DNA of 64,000 bases, taken from contig NZ_SPMX01000006.1 in the NCBI RefSeq assembly GCF_012940005.1, forward strand, positions 186,001 to 250,000, read 5' to 3'. Position numbers and translations under genes: made by a program. Below are positions 43,155 to 53,206 of this stretch, piece after piece (the first letter of the stretch is position 1; every line of letters starts with the position of its first letter). The stretch is from Candidatus Accumulibacter contiguus (lineage in GTDB: Bacteria; Pseudomonadota; Gammaproteobacteria; Burkholderiales; Rhodocyclaceae). The notes below the pieces were generated by a model. It saw only the letters and a list, made by a program, of their open reading frames with translations, ran no database searches and was not told where the DNA came from.

Positions 43155-44125
43155 AACATGTTCGAGGTGATCATCTGCCCGAAGTCAGAACAGTCGCTTC
43201 GGAGCAACACCAAAGATCCCTGCAGCCCCAGGCTGAACGCCTCAGCGCATCTTCCCACGAGGGCGAGCAAGCCGTAGCCGAACCGCTGACCGCCCACATG
43301 TCCAACACTTCTGCCCCATCAAATCCCCAGTTCGCAATCATCCGGCTCATCAGATACCATTACCTGATCGGTCAATTGGTCAAGCGCGAGGTCCTAGTCA
43401 AGTACCGTGGTTCGCTGCTCGGGGTTGGTTGGTCCTTCCTTTACCCGTTGTTACTGCTACTCGCCTTCACGATGGTCTTTGGCGGTGTCTTCGGCGGCCG
43501 CTGGAGTGAGGCAGAATCAAGCCGCGACGGCATGGAGATGGCTTTGTTCATTTACTGCGGACTGGCGGTGTTCACGCCCTTCTCTGAGGTCATCACCAGC
43601 AGCCCACGCCTGCTCATCGCCAACCAGAATTTCATCAAGAAAATCGTTTTTCCAGTCGAGATCTTGCCACTGGTCGCCGTACTGGCTGCGATGATCCACT
43701 GTGCCGTTCACCTGTTGCTGCTTGCCGGTACTGCGTTGCTCGCCGGCCACAGCAGCGCATCAATGCTGATGGCGCCCCTCGTTCTTCTGCCAGTCTGGCT
43801 ATTCACGCTTGGCGCAGCCTGGTTCATCGCTGCAGCCGGTGCTTACGTCCGGGATCTGGCGCACGGCATGCCGGTACTAGCGCAGTTCCTGATGTTTATG
43901 CTGCCGGTTTTCTATCCGGCAACCGCGGCGCCAGGCGTCCTGCTCACGCTGAATAGAGTTAATCCTCTGGCGCTTGCGATTGAGGATCTGAGGAGAACGC
44001 TGCTGCAAGGAGAATCGCCAGTTTGGACGCATTGGTGCGCATCGCTGCTGGCCGGCGTAGTCGCTGCCGTCGCTGGCTACGCTTTCTTCATGCGTTGCCG
44101 AGAGGAGTTCGCTGATGTCGTCTGA
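43151..44125 (+). CDS. wzm: ABC-2 polysaccharide export permease (Wzm-like)
   Basis: This 324-residue inner-membrane protein has about six helices, and the family motif LVKREVLVKYRGSLLGVGWS lies before the first. Further features are FGGVFGGRW, NQNFIKKIVFPVEILP and the end AIEDLRRTLLQG, all typical of O-antigen/teichoic-type ABC-2 exporters. I start at ATG 43151, overlapping the previous stop. ATG 43298 (MSNTSAPSNPQF) would give a more usual length. It pairs with the ATPase that overlaps its end. Confidence 0.92.
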   Translation: MKHVRGDHLPEVRTVASEQHQRSLQPQAERLSASSHEGEQAVAEPLTAHMSNTSAPSNPQFAIIRLIRYHYLIGQLVKREVLVKYRGSLLGVGWSFLYPLLLLLAFTMVFGGVFGGRWSEAESSRDGMEMALFIYCGLAVFTPFSEVITSSPRLLIANQNFIKKIVFPVEILPLVAVLAAMIHCAVHLLLLAGTALLAGHSSASMLMAPLVLLPVWLFTLGAAWFIAAAGAYVRDLAHGMPVLAQFLMFMLPVFYPATAAPGVLLTLNRVNPLALAIEDLRRTLLQGESPVWTHWCASLLAGVVAAVAGYAFFMRCREEFADVV

Positions 44126-45350
44126 ACCGGTGATCTCGGTACGCGGCCTCAGCAAGACTTACCGGGTCTACGATCACCCGCTGCACGGACTGCTGTCACG
44201 TCTGAGCGGCGACCGCATCGGTCGACGCAAGGAATACCGCGCCCTTGAGGATCTCAGCTTCGACGTCGGTCACGGCGAGACTGTTGGCATCATAGGTCGC
44301 AATGGGTCGGGCAAGAGTACCCTGCTGCAACTGATCTGCGGCATCCGCAAGGCGACCGTCGGAAGCGTTCGCACCCACGGGCGTGTGTCGGCGCTGCTCG
44401 AACTCGGATCTGGCTTCCATCCGGAGTTCACCGGGCGCGAGAATGTCTTCCTGCAAGGAGCAATCGCCGGCTTCTCACGCCCCGAAATGGAGTCACGGTT
44501 CGACCATATCGTTGCCTTTGCGGACATCGGCGAGTTCATCGACCAACCGGTGAGATTGTATTCTAGCGGCATGTTCGTCCGCCTCGCCTTCGCCGTCTCG
44601 GTCGAGGTTGCGCCGGATATCCTGGTTATCGACGAGGCACTATCGGTGGGCGACATCGACTTCCAGGCCAAGTGCCTCACACGTATGCGCGAACTGATGG
44701 CCAACGGGGTAACGACCCTGTTCGTCAGTCACAGCATGCAGGCCGTCAATGCCTACTGCACCCGTGCGCTACTGCTCGAGGACGGTCGGCTACGCTTCGA
44801 CGGCAGCCCGGAACAGGCGGTTGACCTACACCGAGGTCAATTCGCAATGGCGACCCGTATCGACCTGCGCAAGCCGCAGAGCGGCCGGCGTGGCTTGCGC
44901 CATTGCATCGAATTGCTCGAACTTGCTGTCAAGAACATGAGCGGCGAACCCTGCTCGAACTTTGCGATGGGCGAACAAATGCACATTCGTCTGCACTTGC
45001 GCTGCTCCGAACCGGTACCGGAGGCACGCTTTGGCGTGCTGCTGACGAATTCAGCTGACTCGCTGATTCATGACTTCGCCTCCGGTTTCGCCGACATCGT
45101 CGGCCTCGACGAGGGAAGCCATGCCTTCGAAATCATCACCGGTCCGCTGATGGTCTATCCTGGCACCTATTACCTCGGCGCATGGGGGCAGCGGGCGCTA
45201 GGTATCCCTTCTGACGATTACGTGCGTGCAGCGCTGTCGATCACCATTGTCGACCGCGGCCAAGTGGGCGGTCGCGAAGCGAAATTCGATATCATCAGCA
45301 AAGCGAATTCGGAAGTATACCTACCCTGCCGATGGCGCAAGCTCGCGTGA
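44115..45350 (+). CDS. wzt: Polysaccharide ABC exporter ATPase with C-terminal binding domain (Wzt-like)
   Basis: This 411-residue protein has an ATPase with Walker A (IIGRNGSGKST), the signature region YSSGMFVRLAFAVSV and Walker B (ILVIDEALSVGD), then a beta-rich C-terminal domain of about 150 residues after residue 245. In Wzt proteins such a domain recognises the capped non-reducing end of the glycan. It overlaps wzm by 11 bases. Its presence predicts that chain export here depends on a terminal modification, which the gene at 51410-53195 could provide. Confidence 0.93.
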   Translation: MSSEPVISVRGLSKTYRVYDHPLHGLLSRLSGDRIGRRKEYRALEDLSFDVGHGETVGIIGRNGSGKSTLLQLICGIRKATVGSVRTHGRVSALLELGSGFHPEFTGRENVFLQGAIAGFSRPEMESRFDHIVAFADIGEFIDQPVRLYSSGMFVRLAFAVSVEVAPDILVIDEALSVGDIDFQAKCLTRMRELMANGVTTLFVSHSMQAVNAYCTRALLLEDGRLRFDGSPEQAVDLHRGQFAMATRIDLRKPQSGRRGLRHCIELLELAVKNMSGEPCSNFAMGEQMHIRLHLRCSEPVPEARFGVLLTNSADSLIHDFASGFADIVGLDEGSHAFEIITGPLMVYPGTYYLGAWGQRALGIPSDDYVRAALSITIVDRGQVGGREAKFDIISKANSEVYLPCRWRKLA

Positions 45351-45368
45351 CTCCTGGTAAACCTACTC

Positions 45369-46985
45369 ATGAATAGAATCGACAAGGCTGCAGCCTTCCG
45401 TTCAATGCTCGAATCGCCGCGATTGGAATTCATCTGCGAGGCACACAACGGCCTCAGCGCGAAGATCGTCGAAGAGGCAGGGTTCAAGGGCATCTGGGCG
45501 AGCGGCCTGGCGATCTCGGCGCAGCTCGGCGTGCGCGACAACAACGAAGCGAGCTGGACGCAGGTGCTCGACGTCATCGAGTTCATGGCCGACGCCTCGT
45601 CGCTGCCGATCATGCTTGATGGTGATACCGGCTATGGTAACTTCAACAATGTCCAGCGCTTGGTCCGTAAGCTGGAGCAACGCGACATTGCCGCCGTCTG
45701 CCTTGAGGACAAAATCTTTCCGAAGGCCAACAGCTTCATTGACGGCAACCGCCAGCCGCTTGCCGACATCGACGAATTCTGCGGTAAGATCAAGGCTGGC
45801 AAGGATGCCCAGTTCAACGACAATTTCTCGATCGTCGCCCGTGTCGAGGCCTTCATTGCCGGATGGGGCCTCGGCGAGGCCCTGCGCCGCGCCGAGGCCT
45901 ACCACGCAGCCGGTTCCGATGCGATCCTGATCCACAGCGCGCTGCGCACGCCCGACGAGATTCTCGCATTCAAGGATGCCTGGGGTGAACGGTGCCCGGT
46001 GGTCATCGTGCCAACGACCTACTACGCCACTCCGAGCGAAGTCTTCCGCGAACATGGCATCGCCCTCGTCATCTGGGCCAACCCAACCCTCCGTGCCAGC
46101 GTCCGGGCGATGCAGCAGACGGCGAGGGCGTTGTTCACCAGCGAAAGTCTGGTCGCCGTCGAAGACTCCATCGCGCCGGTGCGCGAGATTTTCCGGCTGC
46201 AAGGTGCCGCTGCCCTGCAGGAAGCCGAGGACCGTTACCTGCCGAAAGCCCGGCATGCGCCCGGGGCCGTCGTACTCGCCGCCGCGCGCGGCGCGGAACT
46301 CGGCGAACTGACCGCAAAGCTGCCGAAGACGATGCTGCGGATCGGCAACCAGCCGCTGCTCGGCCACATCGTCGCCACATTCAATGCACTCGGCATCAAT
46401 CGCATCCATGTCGTGCGCGGCTACTGCAAGAAAGCGATCAATCTGCCCGGGTTGCACTACGTCGACAACGACCGCTACGCTGACAGTGGCGAGATCTATT
46501 CGCTGGCCCTCGCCCTTGCCTGCGTCGATGCCGATACACCGTTGATCGTTTGCTACGGCGACGTGCTGTTCAAGAAGTATATTGTCGAACTGCTACGCGA
46601 TGTCGACGTACCGGTCGCCGTCGCTGTCGACACCAACTGGCAGGAAAGTGTCAATCGGCACCGAAAGGCTGATTACGCGCGTTGCTCGTTGCCATACTCA
46701 CGCTCTGCCTACAACCGCGAAGTTCATCTGCTCGAGATTGATCCGCAACTCACAGCAGACGAGATTCACGGCGAGTGGATGGGTTTCATGAAAATCTCCG
46801 TGTCCAGCCTCCCCGAAGTCCGCGCAATTACCGAGCAAATCTTGCAACGCGATCGTCATGCCAAACTCCCGGCACTTCTGCACGAGTTGATCCTGCGTGG
46901 TCAACCGGTGCGAGCGCTCTACACGACCGGAAACTGGCTCGACATCGACAGCGTCGAGGATCTGGTCTATGCCGGAGGCTTCTAG
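45369..46985 (+). CDS. aepX: Phosphoenolpyruvate mutase fused to a nucleotidyltransferase
   Basis: This 538-residue protein has an N-terminal PEP mutase domain (about residues 1-290; [13 protein letters not shown], then [13 protein letters not shown], the EDKxFPKxNS signature of the mutase rather than lyase) that forms the C-P bond of phosphonopyruvate. The C-terminal half (about 300-538) is nucleotidyltransferase-like ([37 protein letters not shown]), as in fusions that activate 2-aminoethylphosphonate to CMP-AEP. The start of that half ([14 protein letters not shown]) has lost the usual GxG-R motif, so its activity is uncertain. The next gene begins right after its stop. Confidence 0.93.
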   Translation: MNRIDKAAAFRSMLESPRLEFICEAHNGLSAKIVEEAGFKGIWASGLAISAQLGVRDNNEASWTQVLDVIEFMADASSLPIMLDGDTGYGNFNNVQRLVRKLEQRDIAAVCLEDKIFPKANSFIDGNRQPLADIDEFCGKIKAGKDAQFNDNFSIVARVEAFIAGWGLGEALRRAEAYHAAGSDAILIHSALRTPDEILAFKDAWGERCPVVIVPTTYYATPSEVFREHGIALVIWANPTLRASVRAMQQTARALFTSESLVAVEDSIAPVREIFRLQGAAALQEAEDRYLPKARHAPGAVVLAAARGAELGELTAKLPKTMLRIGNQPLLGHIVATFNALGINRIHVVRGYCKKAINLPGLHYVDNDRYADSGEIYSLALALACVDADTPLIVCYGDVLFKKYIVELLRDVDVPVAVAVDTNWQESVNRHRKADYARCSLPYSRSAYNREVHLLEIDPQLTADEIHGEWMGFMKISVSSLPEVRAITEQILQRDRHAKLPALLHELILRGQPVRALYTTGNWLDIDSVEDLVYAGGF

Positions 46986-48134
46986 ATGATAAACGCTGCA
47001 GATTTCGTCGACGCTGCACAGCGGCGCGGCTACGGTCTTTGGGCAGGTGTCCCGTGCTCCTACCTGCAACCCTTCATCAACCATGTGATCGGTCGCGACG
47101 ATGTGCGCTACGTTTCAGCGGCCAACGAGGGCGACGCCGTGGCCATCACCGCTGGAGCTGAACTGGGCGGCGTCCGGGCGATCGCCATGTTTCAGAATTC
47201 CGGCCTCGGCAATGCGCTCAGCCCGCTGACCTCGCTCAACCACGTCTTCGCCATCCCCAGCCTTCTTATCATCACGCTGCGCGGCGAGCCCGGTGGCCCC
47301 CCGGACGAACCACAGCATGCGCTTATGGGCCCAATCACCACATGCATGCTCGAGACCATGGAAATTCCCTGGGAATATTTCCCGAGCAAGGCCGGTACGA
47401 TCGGAGTCTGCCTCGACCGGGTCGACGACTACTCCCGGCGGAGTTCACGACCCTACGCACTAGTCATGCGCAAGAATTCGGTCGAGGCCTGGCCGTCACC
47501 ACCACTGGCACCACTCAAAGCCGTGCGGGTTTCTGGGCGAAGCGGTGGACCGCCGGCCCCGGCGCTCTTCTGCCGGCACGAATTTCTGCGTGCCATCCAG
47601 CAAAGTACCGGCCCCGACGATCTGATCATCGCCACCACCGGCTACACTGGCCGAGAACTCTACGCACTCTCTGACCGCTGCAATCAGTTTTACATGGTCG
47701 GTTCAATGGGCTGCGCTTCGAGCTTTGGTCTCGGATTGGCGATCGCACAGCCGCAGCGTCGGGTGATTGTCCTCGACGGAGATGGAGCCGCCCTGATGCG
47801 CCTCGGCGCGCTCGCCGCCGTCGGCCGCGAGGCACCGGCCCGACTGACGCACGTCGTCTTCGACAACGGCATCCACGAGTCCACAGGCGGTCAGGCGACC
47901 GCCGCGCCCGGTATCGACTTCGCTGCAATCGCTACTGCTTGCGGCTACCGCCACGCCGGGGTGGCGACGACTCCGGCCGAACTGCTGGCGCAACTCGGCA
48001 CGGCAGACGGCCCGCGATTCGTTCAAGTACCGGTGCTTCCCGGCGCGCTGCCCGACCTGCCGCGCCCGCGCGTCGCGCCGGCGGAAGTCGCAGCACGCCT
48101 GCGCGCCACGCTCGCCGTAGGCGGCCGGCCATGA
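46986..48134 (+). CDS. aepY: Phosphonopyruvate decarboxylase
   Basis: This 382-residue TPP enzyme pulls the unfavourable mutase reaction by making phosphonoacetaldehyde. The N-terminus (VDAAQRRGYGLWAGVPCSYL, SAANEGDAVAITAG with the catalytic Glu) and the TPP-binding GSMGCASSFGLGLA ... VLDGDGAALMRLG segments fit the family and its length. It starts at the base after the aepX stop and overlaps phnW by four bases, giving a tightly coupled AEP synthesis unit. Confidence 0.94.
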   Translation: MINAADFVDAAQRRGYGLWAGVPCSYLQPFINHVIGRDDVRYVSAANEGDAVAITAGAELGGVRAIAMFQNSGLGNALSPLTSLNHVFAIPSLLIITLRGEPGGPPDEPQHALMGPITTCMLETMEIPWEYFPSKAGTIGVCLDRVDDYSRRSSRPYALVMRKNSVEAWPSPPLAPLKAVRVSGRSGGPPAPALFCRHEFLRAIQQSTGPDDLIIATTGYTGRELYALSDRCNQFYMVGSMGCASSFGLGLAIAQPQRRVIVLDGDGAALMRLGALAAVGREAPARLTHVVFDNGIHESTGGQATAAPGIDFAAIATACGYRHAGVATTPAELLAQLGTADGPRFVQVPVLPGALPDLPRPRVAPAEVAARLRATLAVGGRP

Positions 48135-49222
48135 TCCTGCTCAATCCTGGACCGGTTACACTGTCGCAACGCGTGCGCAACGCACTACTTCACGAGGACC
48201 TCTGCCATCGTGAAAGCGAGTTTGCCGAACTCAGCCTCGACCTCCGCGCCCGCATCGAACGGGTCTACCCGGAAGCGGCAGCGGACTTTACGGCGGTGCT
48301 GCTGACCGGATCGGGCACGGCTGCAGTCGAGGCGATGCTGAACAGCATCGTGCCACCGACAGCGAGATGCCTGGTGGTCGCCAACGGCGTTTATGGCGAA
48401 CGAATGGCAACGATGCTGGCACGACATCGTCGCCCGCATGCGCTGATCGATTCGCCGTGGCTGTCCCCGATCCCGCTGCAACGGATCGACGAGGCTCTGG
48501 TCGCCGATCCTGGTATCGCCTTTGTCGCCTGCGTGCAGCACGAGACGACGACCGGCCGCCTCAACGACATCGACAGCCTGGGCGCGATCTGCCGCCGGCA
48601 CGGCGTCAACCTGCTGCTCGACGCAGTCAGCAGCTTCGCCGCCGAGGAGCTGCGCTTCGCAGAGTGGAACCTGGTCGCTGTTGCTGCGGCGGCGAACAAG
48701 TGCCTGCACGGAATCCCCGGCACGGCCTTCGTCCTCGCCCGCCGCGACCTGCTCACCGGCTGCGCTGACCACGCCGATTCGCTCTATCTAGACCTGTACC
48801 CGCTGTTCCGCGAACAGCAGGCCGGCTGGTCGCCCTTCACTCAATCGGTACAAGGATTCTTCGCCCTGCAGGAAGCCTTGCGCGAGTTCGCCGATGCCGG
48901 CGGCCAGCCGGCGCGGCGGCATCGCTACCTGGCCATCTCGTCACGCCTACGCCGCGAACTGCCGACGCTGGGAGCCGAACTGTTGCTCGCCGAGGCCGAC
49001 TATGCCTCGATGCTCACATCCTTCAGGCTACCCTTCGGCAACCGCTACGCGACAGTGCACGACGGGCTCAAACGCGCCGGTTTCACCATCTACGCCGGCC
49101 AAGGCCCGCTGGCCGCCGATGTCTTCCGCATCGCCGGCATGGGCGCCATCACAGATGCCGACGTAGACCGCCTGCTGGCTGCCTGTTGCGAACTGCTCGC
49201 CGGCCCCGAAGCGGCGCCATGA
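48131..49222 (+). CDS. phnW: 2-Aminoethylphosphonate aminotransferase (biosynthetic direction)
   Basis: This 363-residue class V PLP aminotransferase starts MILLNPGPVTLSQRVRNAL, typical of PhnW/AepW. GSGTAAVEAML and VQHETTTGRLNDI follow, and the PLP Lys lies in AAANKCLHGIPG (near residue 193). Within this gene order it should aminate phosphonoacetaldehyde to AEP. It overlaps aepY (ATGA) and the following nucleotidyltransferase (ATGA), completing a four-gene coupled block. Confidence 0.92.
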   Translation: MILLNPGPVTLSQRVRNALLHEDLCHRESEFAELSLDLRARIERVYPEAAADFTAVLLTGSGTAAVEAMLNSIVPPTARCLVVANGVYGERMATMLARHRRPHALIDSPWLSPIPLQRIDEALVADPGIAFVACVQHETTTGRLNDIDSLGAICRRHGVNLLLDAVSSFAAEELRFAEWNLVAVAAAANKCLHGIPGTAFVLARRDLLTGCADHADSLYLDLYPLFREQQAGWSPFTQSVQGFFALQEALREFADAGGQPARRHRYLAISSRLRRELPTLGAELLLAEADYASMLTSFRLPFGNRYATVHDGLKRAGFTIYAGQGPLAADVFRIAGMGAITDADVDRLLAACCELLAGPEAAP

Positions 49223-49968
49223 TCGATACGGCGGTCATTCTCGCGGCCGGCCGCGGCACTCGGCTGGAGGCGCTCGGGACGCAGATCCCGAAGGGTTTCA
49301 TCCGTCTCGGCGAGCGACCCATCGTCGAGGAATCGATTATCCGCCTGCGGCGCGCCGGCATCAGCCGCATCATCATCGTCACCGGTCACCTCGACGAGCA
49401 CTACCGGGACCTAGCAGCACGCTTGGGTAGCGGCATCGAACGAGTGCACAATCCGCTGTTTTCTGAATCCGGCAGCATGCACTCGCTGTACGCCGCACGT
49501 GACCTGCTAACCGACAGCGATTTCCTGCTGCTCGAATCGGACCTGACCTTCGAGCAACGCGCGCTGTCGGCCGTGCTCGAGCATGCTGGCACCGACGTGC
49601 TGCTATGTTCCGGAACCAGCGCATCCGGTGACGAGGTATATGTCGAGGCTGACGGCAACCGCCTGGTTAATGTATCCAAGCGTCGCGCCGATCTCGGAGG
49701 GGCGGTGATCGGCGAACTGGTCGGCATCACGCGCGTGTCGGCACCGCTCTACCGGGGCATGCTGGCCAGCGCCGAAGCACATTTCCGTAATTCGCTGCGC
49801 CTCGAGTACGAGCACGCGCTGGTCGCCGCAGGTTGCGACCGCGCAGTCGACTGCCTGCTCGTAGACAATCTGCTGTGGGCCGAGATCGACGACGCCCACC
49901 AACTCGAACGTGCGGCACAGTACATCTATCCGCACATCGTTTCGCGCGAGCACGGCCTTGCGGACTAG
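49219..49968 (+). CDS. Nucleotidyltransferase, probable AEP cytidylyltransferase
   Basis: This 249-residue protein has a full nucleotidyltransferase signature MIDTAVILAAGRGTRLEAL and PKGFIRLGERPIVEESI, then SDFLLLESDLTFE (metal Asp). It overlaps phnW by four bases, so the likely substrate is AEP, activated to CMP-AEP. The fused nucleotidyltransferase of aepX has a degraded signature, so this separate enzyme may be the active one. It could instead activate a related aminophosphonate or a sugar phosphate. Confidence 0.8.
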   Translation: MIDTAVILAAGRGTRLEALGTQIPKGFIRLGERPIVEESIIRLRRAGISRIIIVTGHLDEHYRDLAARLGSGIERVHNPLFSESGSMHSLYAARDLLTDSDFLLLESDLTFEQRALSAVLEHAGTDVLLCSGTSASGDEVYVEADGNRLVNVSKRRADLGGAVIGELVGITRVSAPLYRGMLASAEAHFRNSLRLEYEHALVAAGCDRAVDCLLVDNLLWAEIDDAHQLERAAQYIYPHIVSREHGLAD

Positions 49969-49972
49969 GCCC

Positions 49973-50226
49973 ATGGACCACTGGAAATCCGTTTGGGGCC
50001 GCCATACAACCAACACTGCAAGCTCACCACCGCAGGCGCTAATCGACCTCGATGCTGCTTTGATAAAGGCGCCGGGTGCATCGCCGAACGTGCTTGCTAG
50101 CACCGCGATAGCTTCCGCGGAACTGCGCGCGAGCATGGCTTCAGTGTCGAGATCTTCGACCAGTGCATCGATAACTACGCGTAGAACGCCTTCCACTTCA
50201 ACTGCCTGCTGTGCAGGGAACCGAGC
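49973..50226 (+). pseudogene. Possible decayed methyltransferase or similar fragment
   Basis: The stretch opens with ATG 49973 (MDHWKSVWGR), a start seen in polysaccharide-locus methyltransferases. It then loses its frame: protein-like pieces such as HGFSVEIFDQCIDNYA and HFNCLLCREPS appear in another frame with stops. No intact gene fits. Weakly supported. Confidence 0.3.
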
Positions 50227-50228
50227 CG

Positions 50229-51413
50229 ATGAATCGCAACCGCTACAGGAATTTCTGGAACCGTCGCCTTGAACGGACAATGGATATCGAGACTCTGCTG
50301 ATCGATGACCCCGCAGGTCTAGTCAACGTACGGCCGCGGCATTTCATGAAGCGCGAAATCACCTTCTTCCACACCGACAAGGTTGAGTGGCAGACGATGC
50401 GGCCGGTCGCCGTCGAAGCCGAACGGCGTGGCTACCGCGTCGAATTCAGCGACCGCATCGATGCACCCTCAGAGATCGGCGTCTACTGCTCGCATAGCCC
50501 TTCGCCGAGGAACAGTCGCTTCTCGGCAATCATGCTGCACGACCTCGCGCAGCGGCACGATATCTGGCCGGACTATTGGCTGACCGAGCCATGGAACGAA
50601 TTCGATCTCGGCTTCCTGCCGGGACCGAGTTGGGGTGAACGCTGGTACCGGTCGTCGCTGCAGCCGCAGAGTCGGCCGAGGCGCGGCGTCTTCCAACTCG
50701 GCTGGCCAAAAGCCGATTCGCTATTCAACTGTCGCGAAAACTTCCAGCGCGAGGCCGACGAACTGCGTCACCAGCTTGGGCTACGCCACGATTTCAGCAT
50801 TCTCTACGCGCCGTCATGGGAAAACCACGGCAAACAGGACGATTTCGTCCGTGCGCTCAGCGATCTACCGTTCAACCTGCTGCTCAAGCAAGCCCCGTGG
50901 TCGGATCGATATCCCGAAGTACTGGCCAGCATCGCGGAAATGAATATGTTGCACCGCAACGCCAGTCCCAATGTCCACATCATCGACCCCGAAGTCGGCA
51001 TCCTCCACTGCCTGGCACTCGCCGACCTGATGGTTTCAGACGAATCGAGCGTGTTGATCGAGGCACTATTGCTCGACGTCCCCGGCATCGCCGTGATGGA
51101 CTGGCTGATTCCCGATACCTCACCAGCGCGAAGAGCCTGCGTGCCTTTCGACTTCGTCACCCGGATCGAGCGAGGCGCGCTGCGGGCGATGGTAACCAAC
51201 ATGATCGAGTGCCTACCCGAAACACGCTCAGAACTCGCCGCGGTACGCGAGCGCCACTTTTCATGCCTCGGCCAAAGCGCGGCGCGGATCATGGACGTCC
51301 TCGACGCCTGCGTCGAAGACCGACCGATCCCGCACGCGCCCCTTTCGGCAGCGCCCACTTCGCTGCCGTCGCGCATCTGGTCAAAGCTGTGCGCACTCGG
51401 CCACTGCCGATGA
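50229..51413 (+). CDS. CDP-glycerol glycerophosphotransferase (TagB/TagF)-like protein
   Basis: This 394-residue protein has the C-terminal fold of CDP-glycerol:polyglycerophosphate transferases: FSILYAPSWENHGKQDD near residue 195, LLLKQAPWSDRYPEV, and LADLMVSDESSVLIEALLLDVPGI, where the SDxSSV..E pattern marks the nucleotide site. Next to genes that would make CMP-AEP, it is a good candidate for transferring the phosphono group from a CMP carrier to the glycan. Glycerophosphate transfer is the alternative. I start at ATG 50229, with ATG 50280 possible. It overlaps the next gene by four bases. Confidence 0.7.
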   Translation: MNRNRYRNFWNRRLERTMDIETLLIDDPAGLVNVRPRHFMKREITFFHTDKVEWQTMRPVAVEAERRGYRVEFSDRIDAPSEIGVYCSHSPSPRNSRFSAIMLHDLAQRHDIWPDYWLTEPWNEFDLGFLPGPSWGERWYRSSLQPQSRPRRGVFQLGWPKADSLFNCRENFQREADELRHQLGLRHDFSILYAPSWENHGKQDDFVRALSDLPFNLLLKQAPWSDRYPEVLASIAEMNMLHRNASPNVHIIDPEVGILHCLALADLMVSDESSVLIEALLLDVPGIAVMDWLIPDTSPARRACVPFDFVTRIERGALRAMVTNMIECLPETRSELAAVRERHFSCLGQSAARIMDVLDACVEDRPIPHAPLSAAPTSLPSRIWSKLCALGHCR

Positions 51414-53195
51414 ACGATCGCACTTACATCTTCGATTCCGAACTGCGAATCTGGAGAACACCGACGCACGACAGCATTGCTTATTCCGACGGTGACGAGG
51501 TCGAGCGCCGCCTACTGTCCATCCTGAAGCAGACTCGCGACCTGAGTTCGACCTCGGATGAGTTGCGAAAGCAGATTGTCGATTGGCCCACCGAATATCA
51601 CTTCAGTCCTACTCGCGCCAACCTGCTGCGACCCTTTCGTATTGACAAATCGCAACGCATATTGGAATTGGGATGCGGGTGCGGCAACCTAACGCGCTAT
51701 CTGGGAGAATCCGGGGCACATGTCACCGCGGTTGAGGGCAGCGTCGTACGTGCGAGCATCGCCGCGGAGCGGTGTCGTGACCTCGCCAATGTCATGATCG
51801 TGGCTGATAGCATCGAATTATTTACGTCAGCAGGTGGATTCGATATGGTCACGCTGATTGGCGTTCTGGAATATGCACCACTTTTTTTTCGCGGGCGATA
51901 ACCCAGCGTTGCAATGCCTTGCTGCCGCTCGTCATTTGTTAGCTCCAGGTGGAACAATGCTGCTCGCCATTGAAAATCAGCTTGGTCTGAAGTACTTCAA
52001 CGGTTGCACAGAGGATCACACGCGCAAACTTTTCTTCGGAGTCCAGGACCAGTACAGTCCCTCTACGCCTGTAACCTTCGGGCGCACTGAACTGAAGCGT
52101 CTTGTTGAAACTGTGGGTTTTAGCCATACCCATTTCCTGTTTCCTTTCCCGGACTATAAGCTTCCCGAAATCCTGATCTCGGAAGAGGCACAGACTGCTG
52201 CTGGCCTTAGTTTGTACAACTTGCTCACCCAAAGCCATGGTCGAGATTATTCCGGGCATCGCCTGAAAACATTCGATGAGCATCTCGTCTGGCGAGCCAT
52301 TGAGCGTAACGGCCTCATTGGCGACCTGGCAAATTCTTTTCTGATCGTCGCCAGCACCGACGAAACCAATGTCCTTTCTGTGTTCCATGATCCATGGCTG
52401 GCAAAAATTTATGCCGCATCGAGAAAGCCTGCGTGGGCTTCAGAAACAACCATACGCCGCAACTCATCAGGTCTGAGGGTCGGGAAATCAGGTCTTGGGA
52501 TAGCCAACAGCAAGGAGATAGCTGTTGGATCATTTACTCTCTCGCACCAGCTCTCATCCGACGAGCCCTACCTACCGGGCGATCTGCTGCTGCACAAATT
52601 CCAGCGCCTGGCTCCGGATGGCGATCTTGAGAAATTTGCCAAGCTGGCTCGTCAATGGCTTGATTTTCTTCTGCAGGGTAACGCCCCTGGTGGCGTTTCC
52701 TTGAGTGATCGTCTAGTCCCGGGCCATTACCTGGACTGCATCCCTGCAAATCTGATTGTTACGGATACAGGGGTCTTGACCATGATTGATCTTGAATGGC
52801 ATGTGCGCGAACCGATTCCATTGGCTTGGGTTATCCTGCGTGGCCTTGTCAACACACTTTATCAATGCACGTTTCCAGATAATTTCGGACACAGAAATTG
52901 CCAAGGAGTGATTGCCGAATTGCTCTCGCTGATGGATGTTGATGTCAAACCCGCCACGTACGAAGATGTTGCTGTACTGGAAACCGCTTTTCAAGAGGCT
53001 TGCCGTGATGACCATCTGTCCCGGGATGATTTTCGAGTTGCTCTGGCGAACGCTGTTCCGCAGCGGGCACCCGTGGAAAGAGCGTGCGAGGTTGAAATGC
53101 TTGTGGCGCGAATTGAAGCTTACGAGAATTCGCTATCCTGGCGCATTACCCGGCCGCTCCGATACCTTGCCCGCGTCTTGCTTGGGCGAAAATAG
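51410..53195 (+). CDS. Methyltransferase with kinase-like C-terminal part, WbdD-like chain-capping candidate, frameshifted
   Basis: Removing one T from the T8 run at 51882-51889 joins two frames into about 594 residues. The N-terminal part is a class I SAM methyltransferase (RILELGCGCGNLTRYLG near residue 85; LAPGGTMLLAIENQLG). The C-terminal part has YLDCIPANLIVTDTGVL then MIDLEWHV, resembling the N and D motifs of kinase-like phosphotransferases. It ends in a coiled-coil tail (ENSLSWRITRPLRYL). Methyltransferase-kinase proteins of the WbdD type stop chain growth and mark glycans for Wzt. The break is probably a sequence error. Confidence 0.65.
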
Positions 53196-53206
53196 CTGAT
53201 TGCCCC

